Assembly: GCF_963583255.1 (NCBI RefSeq)
Contig: NC_084816.1
Location: forward strand, 20,095,344-20,159,343
Direction: 5' to 3'
DNA: 64,000 nucleotides
Source: Pyrus communis
Taxonomy: Eukaryota > Streptophyta > Magnoliopsida > Rosales > Rosaceae
Part shown: one piece after another, positions 34,921 through 44,633 of the stretch
Layout of the letters: every line of letters begins with the position of its first letter
How positions within the stretch are numbered: position 1 is the stretch's first letter
Translations under genes and position numbers: made by a program
The notes under the pieces: generated by a model
What the model was told of the DNA's origin: nothing
Database searches by the model: none
Seen by the model: the letters and a program-made list of their open reading frames with translations, nothing else

Positions 34921-35515
34921 AAAAAAAAAACTTTTACGTAGAATTAGTGAAATAATAGTGGTTATGTTTTGATTCTCTTTGTCTCACTTGTTCGTTCACG
35001 ATTATATTGGATAACAACTTTGTCATTTTCAAGCAAGTAAACATGTTACATGACTCTCTGCGTCGATCCGTTGAAATTGTCTTGGCAAACAAATGAATCT
35101 AAGATTCACACTCGGGTCCTAACGTAGACATGGAAGAGGTGGGAGACCATGCGTGCGTCTCTCCTTACTGGAATTGGAGGAATGAAGAGAAGTGAAAAAG
35201 AAGAAGAAACGAAACATCTCTGCATGCTTGGCTAGTCCCGAAAAAGTTGTGCGAACGACGAGTTATATAGTCTTTCCCAATTGAAGCTAGCCATCCTGCC
35301 ACAACAGAAACTTGTTCAATTTTAGGACGTCATCCTTTTGATATCCACATGTATCGCGACCGTGGCTGAACTGTACGAGTTCTTAACTTTGTTGATGTTT
35401 TGAGACAGCGGAATTTATCCAACATCAAACACACACACACACACGAAACATCGTAGTATCAGCGAATCTGCAAAACATTTGACATAAATTAGCATCACTG
35501 TCTTAAGATCATTTA

Positions 35516-35858
35516 GACCTGGTTTGGTACTGAGGTGATTCTGAAAAAAGCTGCTATCAAAAAAAGCTGGGAGCTGTTTTTGTGTTTGGTAAACACTCAG
35601 CTTCAGCTTTTTTTCACAGTTTTGGATGAAAAAAAGCCAAAAACAAGAAGCTGCAAAACCTAGCTTTGAAAAACCAGTTTTTTTCACATTTGTTTTACAT
35701 AAAAGTTTACCAAACACTCTAATACTGCTTTTTTTTTTTCAAAAGCACTTTTACAAAATAGTTTACCAAACACTCCGCTGCTTTATTTCACAGCTGCTTA
35801 TTCTCACAGCACAGCAGAAGCAACTTTTTTTCAAAGCACAGCAATACCAAACCAGCCC
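35516..35858. mobile_element. Tourist-like MITE with empty site in the duplicate
   Basis: TIRs GACCTGGTTTGGTA and TACCAAACCAGCCC, TTA at 35513-35515 and 35859-35861. The homologous place in copy B (about 45212) has a single TTA and no insert. Confidence 0.93.
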
Positions 35859-35945
35859 TTAGCCTAATGCTTCGCTGCTCAAGGGATAAAACCATTTACA
35901 ACAACAGTTCAAACTCCATATGCATTAAAGTCTCCGGGATACAAA

Positions 35946-36278
35946 TCAGAGCTCTTCGTAAGATACACAGACCCCTTTCTCTTCTCCGCCATAGGCGAGG
36001 CAAAGAAATCCATCTTCGTCCTTGTTTTCCTCATCGATTGCAGACATCAAGGCACCTGTAACATTGGAACAATTGAGAGTTCTTTTAACTACCACTAGTT
36101 CGGAATGTTTTTCCTCTCCCAGCCTCAAACAAAAAATGATTTTCCCGCTTCTGCTCACCAGTCGGAGGTACTCTTTTTGAAATAGACAAACACAGGCTTT
36201 TCTCTTCCAATGTGTCCGATACATATCCGAATATAGTCAACAAATACTCTAACGGGCATATCGCCATGGACTAGGTTT
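35946..36278 (-). pseudogene. ATG8-like gene, last two exons, frameshifted (copy A)
   Basis: ATG8 is the ubiquitin-like protein conjugated to lipid in autophagy. On the minus strand, 36159-36278 and 35946-36055 correspond to the last two ATG8 exons: LVHGDMPVRVFVDYIRICIG then ALMSAIDEENKDEDGFLC, with introns at the usual ATG8 places (before YLVP and after LPPT). The first of these exons is 120 nt where copy B has 122. The 2-nt loss after KKS shifts the frame before the PPT motif, so this copy cannot encode the protein. No N-terminal ATG8 exons are visible upstream. After SGE the ending differs from the canonical ENTFG: it reads GGEEKG and then runs on to CVSYEEL. Confidence 0.82.
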
Positions 36279-36879
36279 CTGCAGCCACAAAGAAAAGCAC
36301 ACGTCACTTGATACACACAAATGAGCTACCAACAAGTGCATGCGCTTCCCATGCGTCCGTCACACATTTGTCAAATTTGAGTTAAAACCCATAACGTTGT
36401 TTCTAAAAACACTTTAAGTCATTTTAAAACTCATAAACATTTTATGTGCTTTAAAATCATAAATATTTTCTCTAAAAACACTTTAAATCATTTTAAAAAC
36501 ATTATCCACAAGACCTTATTTTTCAATAGATGATAAGTTCAAGTCTCATCAATTTTTTTTTTTTCCTTATAACTTATAACCCACATAATTTCTCAAACCT
36601 ACAAAACCCCACTACCATTTTTTGATGGTAAAAGATTGCAGCCGCCGATATTTATTATATACAACCAGTATTTCAAAAACTCCCAACCTTGTAAAACCTG
36701 GGTTTTATAAAAAAGGATTCCATACCATTATATTGTATGATTTTTTTTTTTTTTTATTACAAAAATTGTGTAACCACGAAAGATTTGAAACCCCCTTAGA
36801 GTTCAAGAAACGAACTAAAACAGCAACGGGAAGTTTGAGATATTACCAATCAAGTAATGCTAAGTAGATCAAATTTATA

Positions 36880-37040
36880 AAGGAAAACTAATAAAAAAAT
36901 GCTTAAAAACTTTGAGTTTTAACGATAAGTACAAAATAAAAAGTGAAGTGAATTGTACCAAGATTAACTTTTTAATGTAAAAATATAATTTTTCATTAAA
37001 GTGAACAATACCGCTAGCTTTTCGTTCAACCTCTCCATTT
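36880..37040. mobile_element. MITE family A, copy 3 (inverse)
   Basis: 'gaaaactaataaaaaaatgc', 'gagttttaacgataagtaca', 'taccaagattaactttttaa', 'tttttcattaaagtgaacaa', ending 'cttttcgttcaac'. The most complete copy with that at 38220-38380. Confidence 0.75.
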
Positions 37041-38219
37041 ATGAATCATGTGTATTTGCATCGAAAACGAACATTGGGCCCAGCCACGACCTATTTCCTT
37101 CAAAGTCAGCTCACTTCTTAATGAGCGTTTAATTTTAACACGTTTTGAACAATAACCAGCCTGATATTTGAAAAGTACTTGTCAGTGGCGGTTTTGGGCG
37201 GCAAATCCACCATTGTTCACACTGAAGAAGTTGTTTTGCTAGGAAAAGCACTTGTTTTCTGGCAAAACCCGTAAAATTAAAGGAATCAAAGATCGATTAC
37301 CCAAGTGAAAACTCATCCTTTACCAACATTCACATCAGCCACTTGGCTGGAAGTGATGTATGAAGCCAGAAAGCTTAATTCGCAGGGAAGCAAACTCTAT
37401 AAAAGAAGCAAAAGAATAAGAAAGGAAATGAAACTCAACTCAACGCTCAGAAAAAAGACTAATAAAAACTTTGTCACATCCTTACATTACTTTTGTAGTT
37501 CATGCACTAGATTTATGGTTTTAGCTTGCTAAGTACTTTCCTTTTGTAGTATCGATTTCCTTGCTTTCACTTTCCTTTCCCAAGTTTGTACCTTGTGACT
37601 GCAAAGAGTTTGACCGATAGTTAACTAACTTTGCCCGAAAAGGTTGAAACTTTGTTCAAATAATTATATTAGTTATTTACTGTTCTAGTTGTTGTCTTTT
37701 TGTACAGTTTACTACCATTTTCCTTAACACTTTATGGATTCCTGCAAGCTTTTTATCTTCAATATCTGTTTAATACTTGCTTCCCTTTACTTTCTATCCT
37801 ACTTCTTCCACTCACAATAATGAATTAATTGGCACCATTGCTGGATGATTCGTAACAATATATTGGCATTCAATATGAATTAAAAATCCTTATTTTCAAG
37901 GCATAGAGAAGAACTAATTATGGATTTAACCCGTTTATAAACAATCCTTTAGTTAAGAAGCTCAATAACTTGTGGCGCAAGCAAATGACAATCAACCACT
38001 TAAAACAATCTACAATCTATTTGAAACTCCTCGTCTCCTAAATTAATATAATAATTTTGAACTTGCTTAGTAAAATTTAAATTAAAAAATGAGATTAGGT
38101 GTCAAATTTGAGTTTAGGAGATAAAAGTGAGACTTGATCTTACCAATTGCTACATATTTAGTAATTTTCATGCTTAATTGCATGGCGACAAATTGGCACT
38201 AGTTTGAATCTGTCAGCAT

Positions 38220-38380
38220 TAATTTAAAGAAAAACTAATAAAAATGACGTGAAAATTCGAGTTTTAATGATAATGACAAAATATAGGGTAAAGTGAATAG
38301 TACCAAGATTGATTTTTTAATGTAAAAATATGATTTTTCATTAAAATGAATAGTACCGAAAGATTTTCGTTAAAATTCTC
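38220..38380. mobile_element. MITE family A, copy 4 (inverse)
   Basis: 'gaaaaactaataaaaatgac', 'gagttttaatgataatgaca', 'taccaagattgattttttaa', 'tttttcattaaaatgaatag', ending 'ttttcgttaaaattctc'. Confidence 0.75.
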
Positions 38381-38599
38381 TTAATTTCAAGGCAAATGGT
38401 TTGCTTGCTGGGCACGTATATTGTGGATTCCGTACTAGTCAACATGCAGCGAATATGCAGCGACAATTTGTGTTTGTGTGCAGTGAATATGCAGTGGACG
38501 CGCGCTTTGGAGCGCGTGCTTTGTTGCATGGCTTTTGACGTGCCAAAGACCGTTCTGGGATGCCACCCCTTTGTGATGGGATAGGATATATTATGCCTG

Positions 38600-39355
38600 C
38601 AGCCTGCCGCCATTGTCATGGAATGGAAGGAGAAGGTGAAGGCTCCGATTTAAGCAATTGTGTGTGTCTCCCATTTCGCCAAAATCCGGTGCCGCCGTCC
38701 CTAGCTCTGGTTGGGGGCGGTGGCAATCCCTTCCTCCTGCCCTTTGTCTCCTCTTTCTTTTCCTGATTTTGCTTTTCCCCTTTATTCCCCATCCCGATTT
38801 GGCTTGTTCCTCACACCACCATGGTGTTCGCCTTCTTTGACCATCTCCACTTCGATCTGCAGTCATAATTTACAGCGATTTGTTGCAGCTCCCTGAGAGA
38901 GTGTGTAGAGTTTCGGTGTTCTCACTGGCTCGGGCGTTCACCACACCACCATTTTCTCACTGTTTGTTGCCATATGTTGGCAGCGTTACTCGGGTCCTGC
39001 CCTGGGTTTCTTCCCCTTTGTGGCTTGTTTCTTCTTTTGTGGCTGCGCTTGATCAGTTGTTTGCGGCTGCTAGAGGCGATCAAAGCGGCGTTTGTCGGTT
39101 GGAGGCGCGAAGGCTGGCTTCTCGTGGTGGTTTACTGTAGTAGAGGCGGTGGAAGCAGAAGACTTGGGTTCCTTTGCTATTTTGGGCTCTTTTTTGGTTT
39201 AAATTTGTTGGCCTGTTTGTGCTTGTATTTAGTTTTCTTTGTGCTTTGGTTTGGGTCCATTTTCGCTTTGTGTTAATCTTGTACCTTGGACCCTTTTGTG
39301 TGTACTTTGTCTGGCTTTGGCCCTGGAATTCTATTTCTAGTTTTCCCAAAAAAAT

Positions 39356-39388
<33 letters not shown>
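38600..39388 (+). mobile_element. Probable retroposed element with poly(A) tail
   Basis: A GC-richer stretch with no intron and no convincing long frame, ending in 'cccaaaaaaatc' plus an A run of about 30 at 39357-39386. The G/T-rich, stop-rich character resembles LINE untranslated sequence or a retroposed non-coding transcript. The 5' boundary and target duplication were not found. Confidence 0.45.
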
Positions 39389-39390
<2 letters not shown>

Positions 39391-40119
39391 CTCTCCTTTT
39401 TAATTCAATTAACTTTTTTTTAATGACTTGATATACTCCTTAAACTTTTTTTAATTGTATGATAAATAGACAAATTTTTATTAACTTGATATATTCCTTA
39501 AAGTTTTTCTAATAACTTAAAAAAAAATAAAAAATAAAAAAACCTAGACGAGTAGGTGGTTTGTTGTGGCAGTTCTCTTTCTGGGGGCCAGAAAGACTTA
39601 CATAAGCATTTCAGCCTTCTTCTAACCACTGTCGTTTTTTGTTATTTTTGTTTGATTTATTTGCTGATAAAAATAAAAAAATAAAAAAACTATGCGAGAA
39701 GCCAAAAGGCTGTATAAGTGATCACTGAACATATAGTTTTTATACATAAAATGCTACAGATGTCGTATTATTATTGACTTATAGAAGACTTGAGTTTATT
39801 TATTTATTTATTTATTTATTTTTTTAAAGGAGGACAACTGGTGGCGAACCATGCACAATTATCTACTCTTTTGGGCCCGAAGGAGACTAGTTGGAATTGC
39901 ACCTTATCCGTGGCCACAATCAACTGATTAATAGCTTACAAAATATCGAACACAGGACCTCCTATTATTTTTAAGGAACTGTTGTTTGCACTTTTCCACA
40001 AGGCCACTTGTCATGATTGAAGGAGTTTTTTACAGCGACAACAAATGCATGTGACATATGGTGTAAAAACTACATTAACTAATAACAAAATAAAAAGGAA
40101 AAAGAAAACTCTAATGTAA
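39389..40119. other. Intergenic, no gene recognised
   Basis: AT-rich, with (TTTA)n at about 39796-39822. A 'gatgtcgtattattattgac' region and a 'gaacacaggacctcctatta' stretch may be SINE-like, but no boundaries are seen. Confidence 0.4.
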
Positions 40120-40292
40120 TTTTTTTATTTTTAACAAACAGTATTATTTACACTAAAGAAAAGGATGGTGGATTAGCCTCACAATAAGTTAGCAATAATG
40201 TGATTCAAATTTGCATTTGGCGAGAATCGAACTTAAGACCTCTAACTTACAAGCGAAGAGGAATAACACTAGACTGTAGTACTAAGTTAATA
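40120..40292 (-). mobile_element. SINE family 2, full-length copy
   Basis: Minus strand reads 'acttagtactacagtctagt' (A box), 'gaggtcttaagttcgattct' (B box), 'ttattgtgaggctaatccac', 'ctttagtgtaaataatactg' and 'tttgttaaaaat'. It defines the family seen at 21.1, 22.6 and 25.8 kb. Confidence 0.8.
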
Positions 40293-40991
40293 TGGAGATT
40301 TTAGTTCAATAGTGTTGAAAAATTAGTTATTATTTATGGTTTTCTTGTAGGTTTAGATATTATAGTTTCTCACCTGTTATGGATTAAGATTTTGCTTTAA
40401 TTTTCACTATAATATATAGTAGTGCTTGTATTAGTTTATTTCAACAAGTGATTGATAATGTAGTATTTCGAGTTATGTAGCCGTTTCAACAATCTATTTA
40501 ATAAAATGATGTTTGTCGTTGTATTTCGTTTGTTCTTTCGTTTATTTTCAAATAAACATTTGTTTTGTTTAAAAATAACAATATGATAAAGAAGACATGA
40601 AAGTATAGATATTCAGATTGGACTGGTAAGGCTAAGATTGGCTAGGGGAGTTGCAGCAAAGAAAAGTGCAAGCTTTGAACCCAGAAGGGCACTTGAGAGG
40701 GAGAGCATTTAATGCAAGTGTACGAGCACAGCAACGAAACCTAAAGGGGTTGTCGTGCATCAGTTTTACTATTTTTTAGCACACAAATGTGGCATACTTG
40801 AAGATATTTAAGCTCCAAAATCTAAAAGGCTGCAATATGCCAAAAATAACAATTATTATAAATATATAATGTTTTGTAAAGCAGTGGCATTAACATTGTC
40901 TTCTTTGTATTTTCCTATTTTCTCTGTGTCCTTCTAAAAGTCATTTGGAAATACTTTCTTAAATGTCACTTCTCCTCAGAGGTGAAGCCAG

Positions 40992-41012
40992 AGAGAGAGA
41001 GAGAGAGAGAAA
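40992..41012. repeat. (GA)n microsatellite
   Basis: About ten GA units, followed by GA-rich sequence. Confidence 0.9.
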
Positions 41013-41099
41013 TAAAGAGAGAAAGAGCCATGGTTGTACTTGTACCCACTACCTCCTCCTTCTCCTCAAAGGTCTACTTCTTTCCTGCAAATTGTGAAA

Positions 41100-42180
41100 A
41101 TTGTACTTGCTTTTCCTTGTCTGATGTTTATACTTGATTTTCCTTATATATTTTGTAGAATATGATGAACAAATCAATCAAGGAATTCACTCATAATACA
41201 GACTTACCTCTTCCTGCACTATCTCTATTTCTGCCACTCACTCGTTTCTCTATATCGTATCATCATTTTCACAAGGCAAAAGCTTCCATCGATCCTATAT
41301 AGCTTCTCCTGCCTCCTCTGATTCGTCTTCCTCCACCATGACTGCTGCTACCCTCTCTCTTACCACCAACTTCAACATCTCTCACCTCTTTTCAAGACTC
41401 ACCTCCACACCCTTCGTGACCAACTTCGCACTCTCAAGAAAGATTCAGAGAAGCCCATGTCTGAATATCTGTTGCATGCTAAAAGTATTGCCGACTCCCT
41501 TAACGTCGCTGGTTCCGCCAATACTGAAGATGAACTCATTGAATGTCTACTAGACGGCCTTGGTCCTAAGTACAAAGAGTTCACCACAGCCGTTCATCTC
41601 CGGCCTTCCCTTTCGTATGATGATTGCTATGAATTGCTTATTCAAGAAGAGAATCCTATTAAAAAGATGTCCTCTTTATCGCTGTCCAGTGGTGTTGCCC
41701 TTGCTGCTTCTCGCCGTTCCGCTGGTGTGTCCAACAACAGCTCTTCTTCTAAACGCTGCTTTGGGCACAGGCATGGTCGTCCGCGTGGCCAATGGCAACC
41801 TCGTTCTGCAACTTAGAATTCTTCTCGGTCCACCCATGGTGCCTCTTGCGACAACCGACCTCCTCCCCACACCATCGCTGCTTCCTACCTTTGAATATAT
41901 ATGACTGCCCTTGTCAAATATGGTCACAAAGCCCGCCAGTGTTCCACATGAGGAAACTTTGCCTATCTCGCGACTATTGACACTCCCTTGGGTGGTCGAT
42001 TCCGACCCCCACATGACCAGTGATCTCAACTATCGGCTTGTATATATTTTGTATGAATATGACAAACAAATGAATTCACTCATAATACAGACTTGCCTCT
42101 TCCTGCACTATCTTTATTTCTGCCACTCTCTCGTTTATACTTGATGTTTCCTTGTCTAATATTTATACTTGGTTTTCCTT
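41100..42180 (+). mobile_element. Copia-type element fragment: gag flanked by direct repeats
   Basis: 41393-41814 encodes a copia gag (UBN2/Retrotran_gag_2 type): LHTLRDQLRTLKKDSEKPMS, then YLLHAKSIADSLNVAGS and ECLLDGLGPKYKEFTTAV, ending after an Arg/Gly-rich tail with no CCHC knuckle. Direct repeats at about 41100-41262 and 42026-42178 share 'aattcactcataatacagac' and 'ctcttcctgcactatct', and may be LTR pieces. Protease, integrase and RT are missing, so the element is defective. Confidence 0.65.
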
Positions 42181-42359
42181 GTCTCGAATGTGGTTTATCT
42201 CAGATTTTGATGGCCAGTGGTATTCTGGGCTCCACCTCCAAGGGCTCCCATCTCCTTTTCCTCTTCCAAGGGTGGCGGTGGTGGCGGCAACGGAGTCGCA
42301 CCAGGAGGCGGTGGTAGCGACGGAGTCACACCAGTAGGAGGAGGTGGTGGTGTTGGAGG

Positions 42360-42960
42360 CCGAGAACGAAGGATGGTCGACATTCTTCGAAGAGTGAGAC
42401 AGACCGGCCAAACAGAAGAGGAAAAACTTCTGATATCAATTAATATCATGTCTACCTCCTTCGGCTAGTTTCAGGGTATTCTGCGTGATTTTATTTGTGT
42501 ACTGAACTTGCCGGAGGACACTTGGCGGGAATATTGGTGTGATCATGAGTTATACTCTCAAGCTTGGATTTCGACTTACATAGCTATTGGAGAAGCGCAT
42601 GACAGGTTGAGTTGGATTGTACTTGAGAAATGACAGGTTGAGTTGGATTGTACTTGAGAGAGCTGGTGCACACTATCTCCAAGTGTTTGACAGAGATGCA
42701 ACTAGAGGAGAGTTTGTTTTACTATTTGAATTACGAAGAAGTGAACTCGGTGGAATGACAGCACCGGAGAATACGCTTCAGGCAAGGATTGGTGAATTAC
42801 ACCTTGATCTCGTAGATGGGGACAACTATGAACTCTACTTTGTTAATGGCGCTCACACCTGGTCTAGGAGCTTGTTTGTGGATCAAATGCGTGTTCAAGG
42901 TTGGCAACTAGCACTCCGCGATCTAGAGAGACGCACGCATGGTGCTGGTTGCCAACCTCG
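42360..42960 (+). pseudogene. Unrecognised gene family, copy 1 (broken)
   Basis: Plus-strand frames read through a recognisable single protein: RRMVDILRRVRQTGQTEEEK, then (after a TAG near 42468) GILRDFICVLNLPEDTWREY and WISTYIAIGEAHDRLSWIVL, then AHYLQVFDRDATRGEFVLLF, ELHLDLVDGDNYELYFVNGA and HTWSRSLFVDQMRVQGW. A perfect 31-bp tandem duplication at 42599-42660 shifts the frame. The upstream part is Gly-codon rich. I do not recognise the family. Copies with the same YEFYFV.GAH core lie at 43199-43570, 43979-44527 and 47095-47390. Confidence 0.6.
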
Positions 42961-43165
42961 AGCACGCATTTGATCCACAAACAAGCTCCTAGACCAGGTG
43001 TGAGCGCCATTAACAAAGTAGAGTTCATAATCGTCAACATCTACGAGACCAAGGTATAATTCACCAATCCTTGCCTGAAGCGTATTCTCCAGCGTTGTCA
43101 TTCCACCGAGTTCACTTCTTCGTAATTCAAACAGTAAAAAAAACTCTCATGCAGTTACATCTTGG
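42692..43165. repeat. Long inverted repeat 1 (arms about 215 bp)
   Basis: Left arm about 42692-42906 and right arm about 42949-43165 are inverse and roughly 90 percent alike by eye. For example 'tggatcaaatgcgtg' pairs with 'cacgcatttgatcca', and 'ctggtctaggagcttgtttg' with 'caaacaagctcctagaccag'. The spacer is about 42 bp. Both arms derive from the unrecognised gene family, so RNA from here would be a hairpin. Confidence 0.9.
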
Positions 43166-43258
43166 GATTTATGAGAGAAACAAACTCTCAGCGTTGTCAT
43201 TTACCAATTGTCTTAGTTAGGAAGATGCATGCAACAAGTTAACGCGAGTTGTTCTCGA

Positions 43259-43568
43259 TGGAGAATCTACACAGTATCTTGGGATTTATGAGAGAAACGA
43301 AAGAGCGGATTATGTGCTACTGTGTGAAGTGCTAAGAAGTGAAGTCAATAAACTGCTCGACTTGGAGAATATAGTGAAACCGGCGATTCAGGCAAGGATT
43401 GACGAATTATATGCTGGGCTTTTAGCTGTGCAAGACTATGAATTCTACTTTGTTACTGGCGCTCACACCAAGTCTAAGAATTGGTTTGTCAATCAAGTTC
43501 GCACTCGTGGTTGGGGAACTGTATTCGCAGACCTACAAAGAGTCGTGGTGATATATCAAGCGGGATGA
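43259..43568 (+). CDS. Unrecognised gene family, copy 2 (open in this arm)
   Basis: Open from about 43240 to the stop at 43566-43568. Residues include VVLDGESTQYLGIYERNERA, YVLLCEVLRSEVNKLLDLEN, IQARIDELYAGLLAVQDYEF, then YFVTGAHTKSKNWFVNQVRT. No ATG appears at a natural start. The copy at 42360 suggests more N-terminal sequence was once present, so this is probably a gene fragment. Mixed acidic/basic, no membrane segment. Function unknown. Confidence 0.4.
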
Positions 43569-43755
43569 ACTTGATGACACACAAGTTTGAGCTTGATGAC
43601 AAGTATTAACTAAGAGATGAAAATTGTTGCTTTTTTATTTATTCGGTGGTGGCACAGTTTATTGGGGTGCACAACTTTAATTAGTATGAATTATGCAAAA
43701 TTAGGTTTTATATTATATATTTTAATGAATTAAGATGGCCTGTGCCATCCTTTTT

Positions 43756-43977
43756 GAATCCAAATACTGGCTGGATCCTCTTTGTGAGGATTCTAGAGAT
43801 CTATAAATCGTGTTTGTTCACTGTATATTGTGCGGTCATAAATTATTTTAAATATTTTTATTTAAAATTAAACACAAGCAGTATCTGACAAAAAATGACT
43901 GCACGATGTACTATGAACGGATATGATTCACAAATCCTCAGGATCCTCACCAACAGATCCGGCAAGGATCCGGATTC
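43756..43977. mobile_element. MITE at the centre of inverted repeat 2
   Basis: Starts GAATCCAAATACTGGC and ends AAGGATCCGGATTC. Internal 'tttgtgaggattct', 'atattgtgcggtcataaatt' and 'tgactgcacgatgtact' match the GAGGATCC Mutator-like family at 3982 and 19364. Flanking bases are inverse to each other ('ccatccttttt' and 'aaaaggatgg') and there is no direct target duplication. Confidence 0.8.
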
Positions 43978-43978
43978 G

Positions 43979-44527
43979 AAAAGGATGGCGCGGACCATCT
44001 TAATTCATTAAAATATATAATATAAAACCTAATTTTGCATAATCATACTAATTAAAGTTGTGCACCAAAATAAACTCTGACACCACCGAATAATAAAAGG
44101 GCAACAGTTTTCATCTCTCAGTTAATATTTATCATCAAGCTCAAACTTGTGTAATCAAGCTCCTTCCGCTTGATATGTCACCGCGACTCTATGTAGTTCT
44201 GAGAATACAATTCTCTAACCACGAGTGCTAACTTGATTGACAAACTAGTTCATAGAATTGGCGTGAGCGCCAGTAACAAAGTAGAATTCATAGTCTTCAA
44301 CAGCTACAAGCCCAGCGTATAATTCAATCCTTGCCTGAATCGTCGGTTTCACTATATTGTTTAAGTCGAGCAGTTTAGTGACTTCACTTCTTAGCACTTC
44401 ACACAATAGCACATAATCTGCTTCTTCGTTTCTCTCATAAATCCCAAGATACTGTGTAGATTCTCCATCAAGCACAACTCGCGTTAACCGTTGCATGCAT
44501 CTTTCCCAACTTAAGACGATTGGTAAA
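43979..44527 (-). pseudogene. Unrecognised gene family, copy 3 (inverse arm, internal stop)
   Basis: The minus-strand frame reads TRVVLDGESTQYLGIYERNE and YEFYFVTGAHANSMN, then a TAG, then FVNQV in the same frame. It is the mirror copy of the left arm. Confidence 0.6.
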
Positions 44528-44633
44528 CCAATGTTGGGTGAAGATATTATGTTAAATATCGTCTTAGTAGCACTAGCAGGTGTGGGGCCACTTTCTATAA
44601 TGCAATTTTAACTCGAATTGTTCAAGTTTCAAT

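Larger units (their letters stand above)
34931..36350 (-). repeat. Segmental duplication, copy A
   Basis: Collinear with 44634-45719 in the same orientation, with scattered differences. Shared landmarks include 'accatgcgtgcgtctctcct', 'ggaattggaggaatgaag', 'tccacatgtatcgcgaccgt' and 'tctgcagccacaaa'. Copy A has an extra 343-bp MITE; without it the lengths agree (about 1.07 and 1.09 kb). Confidence 0.9.
36351..38600. other. Intergenic with MITE fragments
   Basis: Holds pieces of the 'aaaaacactttaa' MITE (36380-36500), a T run at 36741-36756 and two family A MITEs listed separately. No gene is recognised. Confidence 0.45.
43199..44527. repeat. Long inverted repeat 2 (arms about 550 bp) with a MITE at its apex
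   Basis: Left arm 43199-43755 and right arm 43978-44527 are inverse throughout, including the non-coding flanks: 'gttttatattatatatttta' pairs with 'taaaatatataatataaaac'. The left arm (+) encodes VLDGESTQYLGIYERNERAD, then NIVKPAIQARIDELYAGLLA and VQDYEFYFVTGAHTKSKNW, ending at 43568. The right arm (-) encodes the same with differences, including an in-frame TAG where the left arm has Trp (HANSMN-stop), and it lacks one codon in QARIDEL. The palindromic MITE at 43756-43977 is exactly central. Confidence 0.92.

Noticed and set aside
38591..39276. Several overlapping frames of 60-100 codons
   Set aside because: They overlap in many frames, contain no known motif, and lie in a poly(A)-tailed GC-richer retroposed stretch.
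42195..42449. Proline-rich minus-strand frame
   Set aside because: It is the reverse of a GGN-rich tract in the plus-strand pseudogene; low-complexity coding is expected on both strands there.
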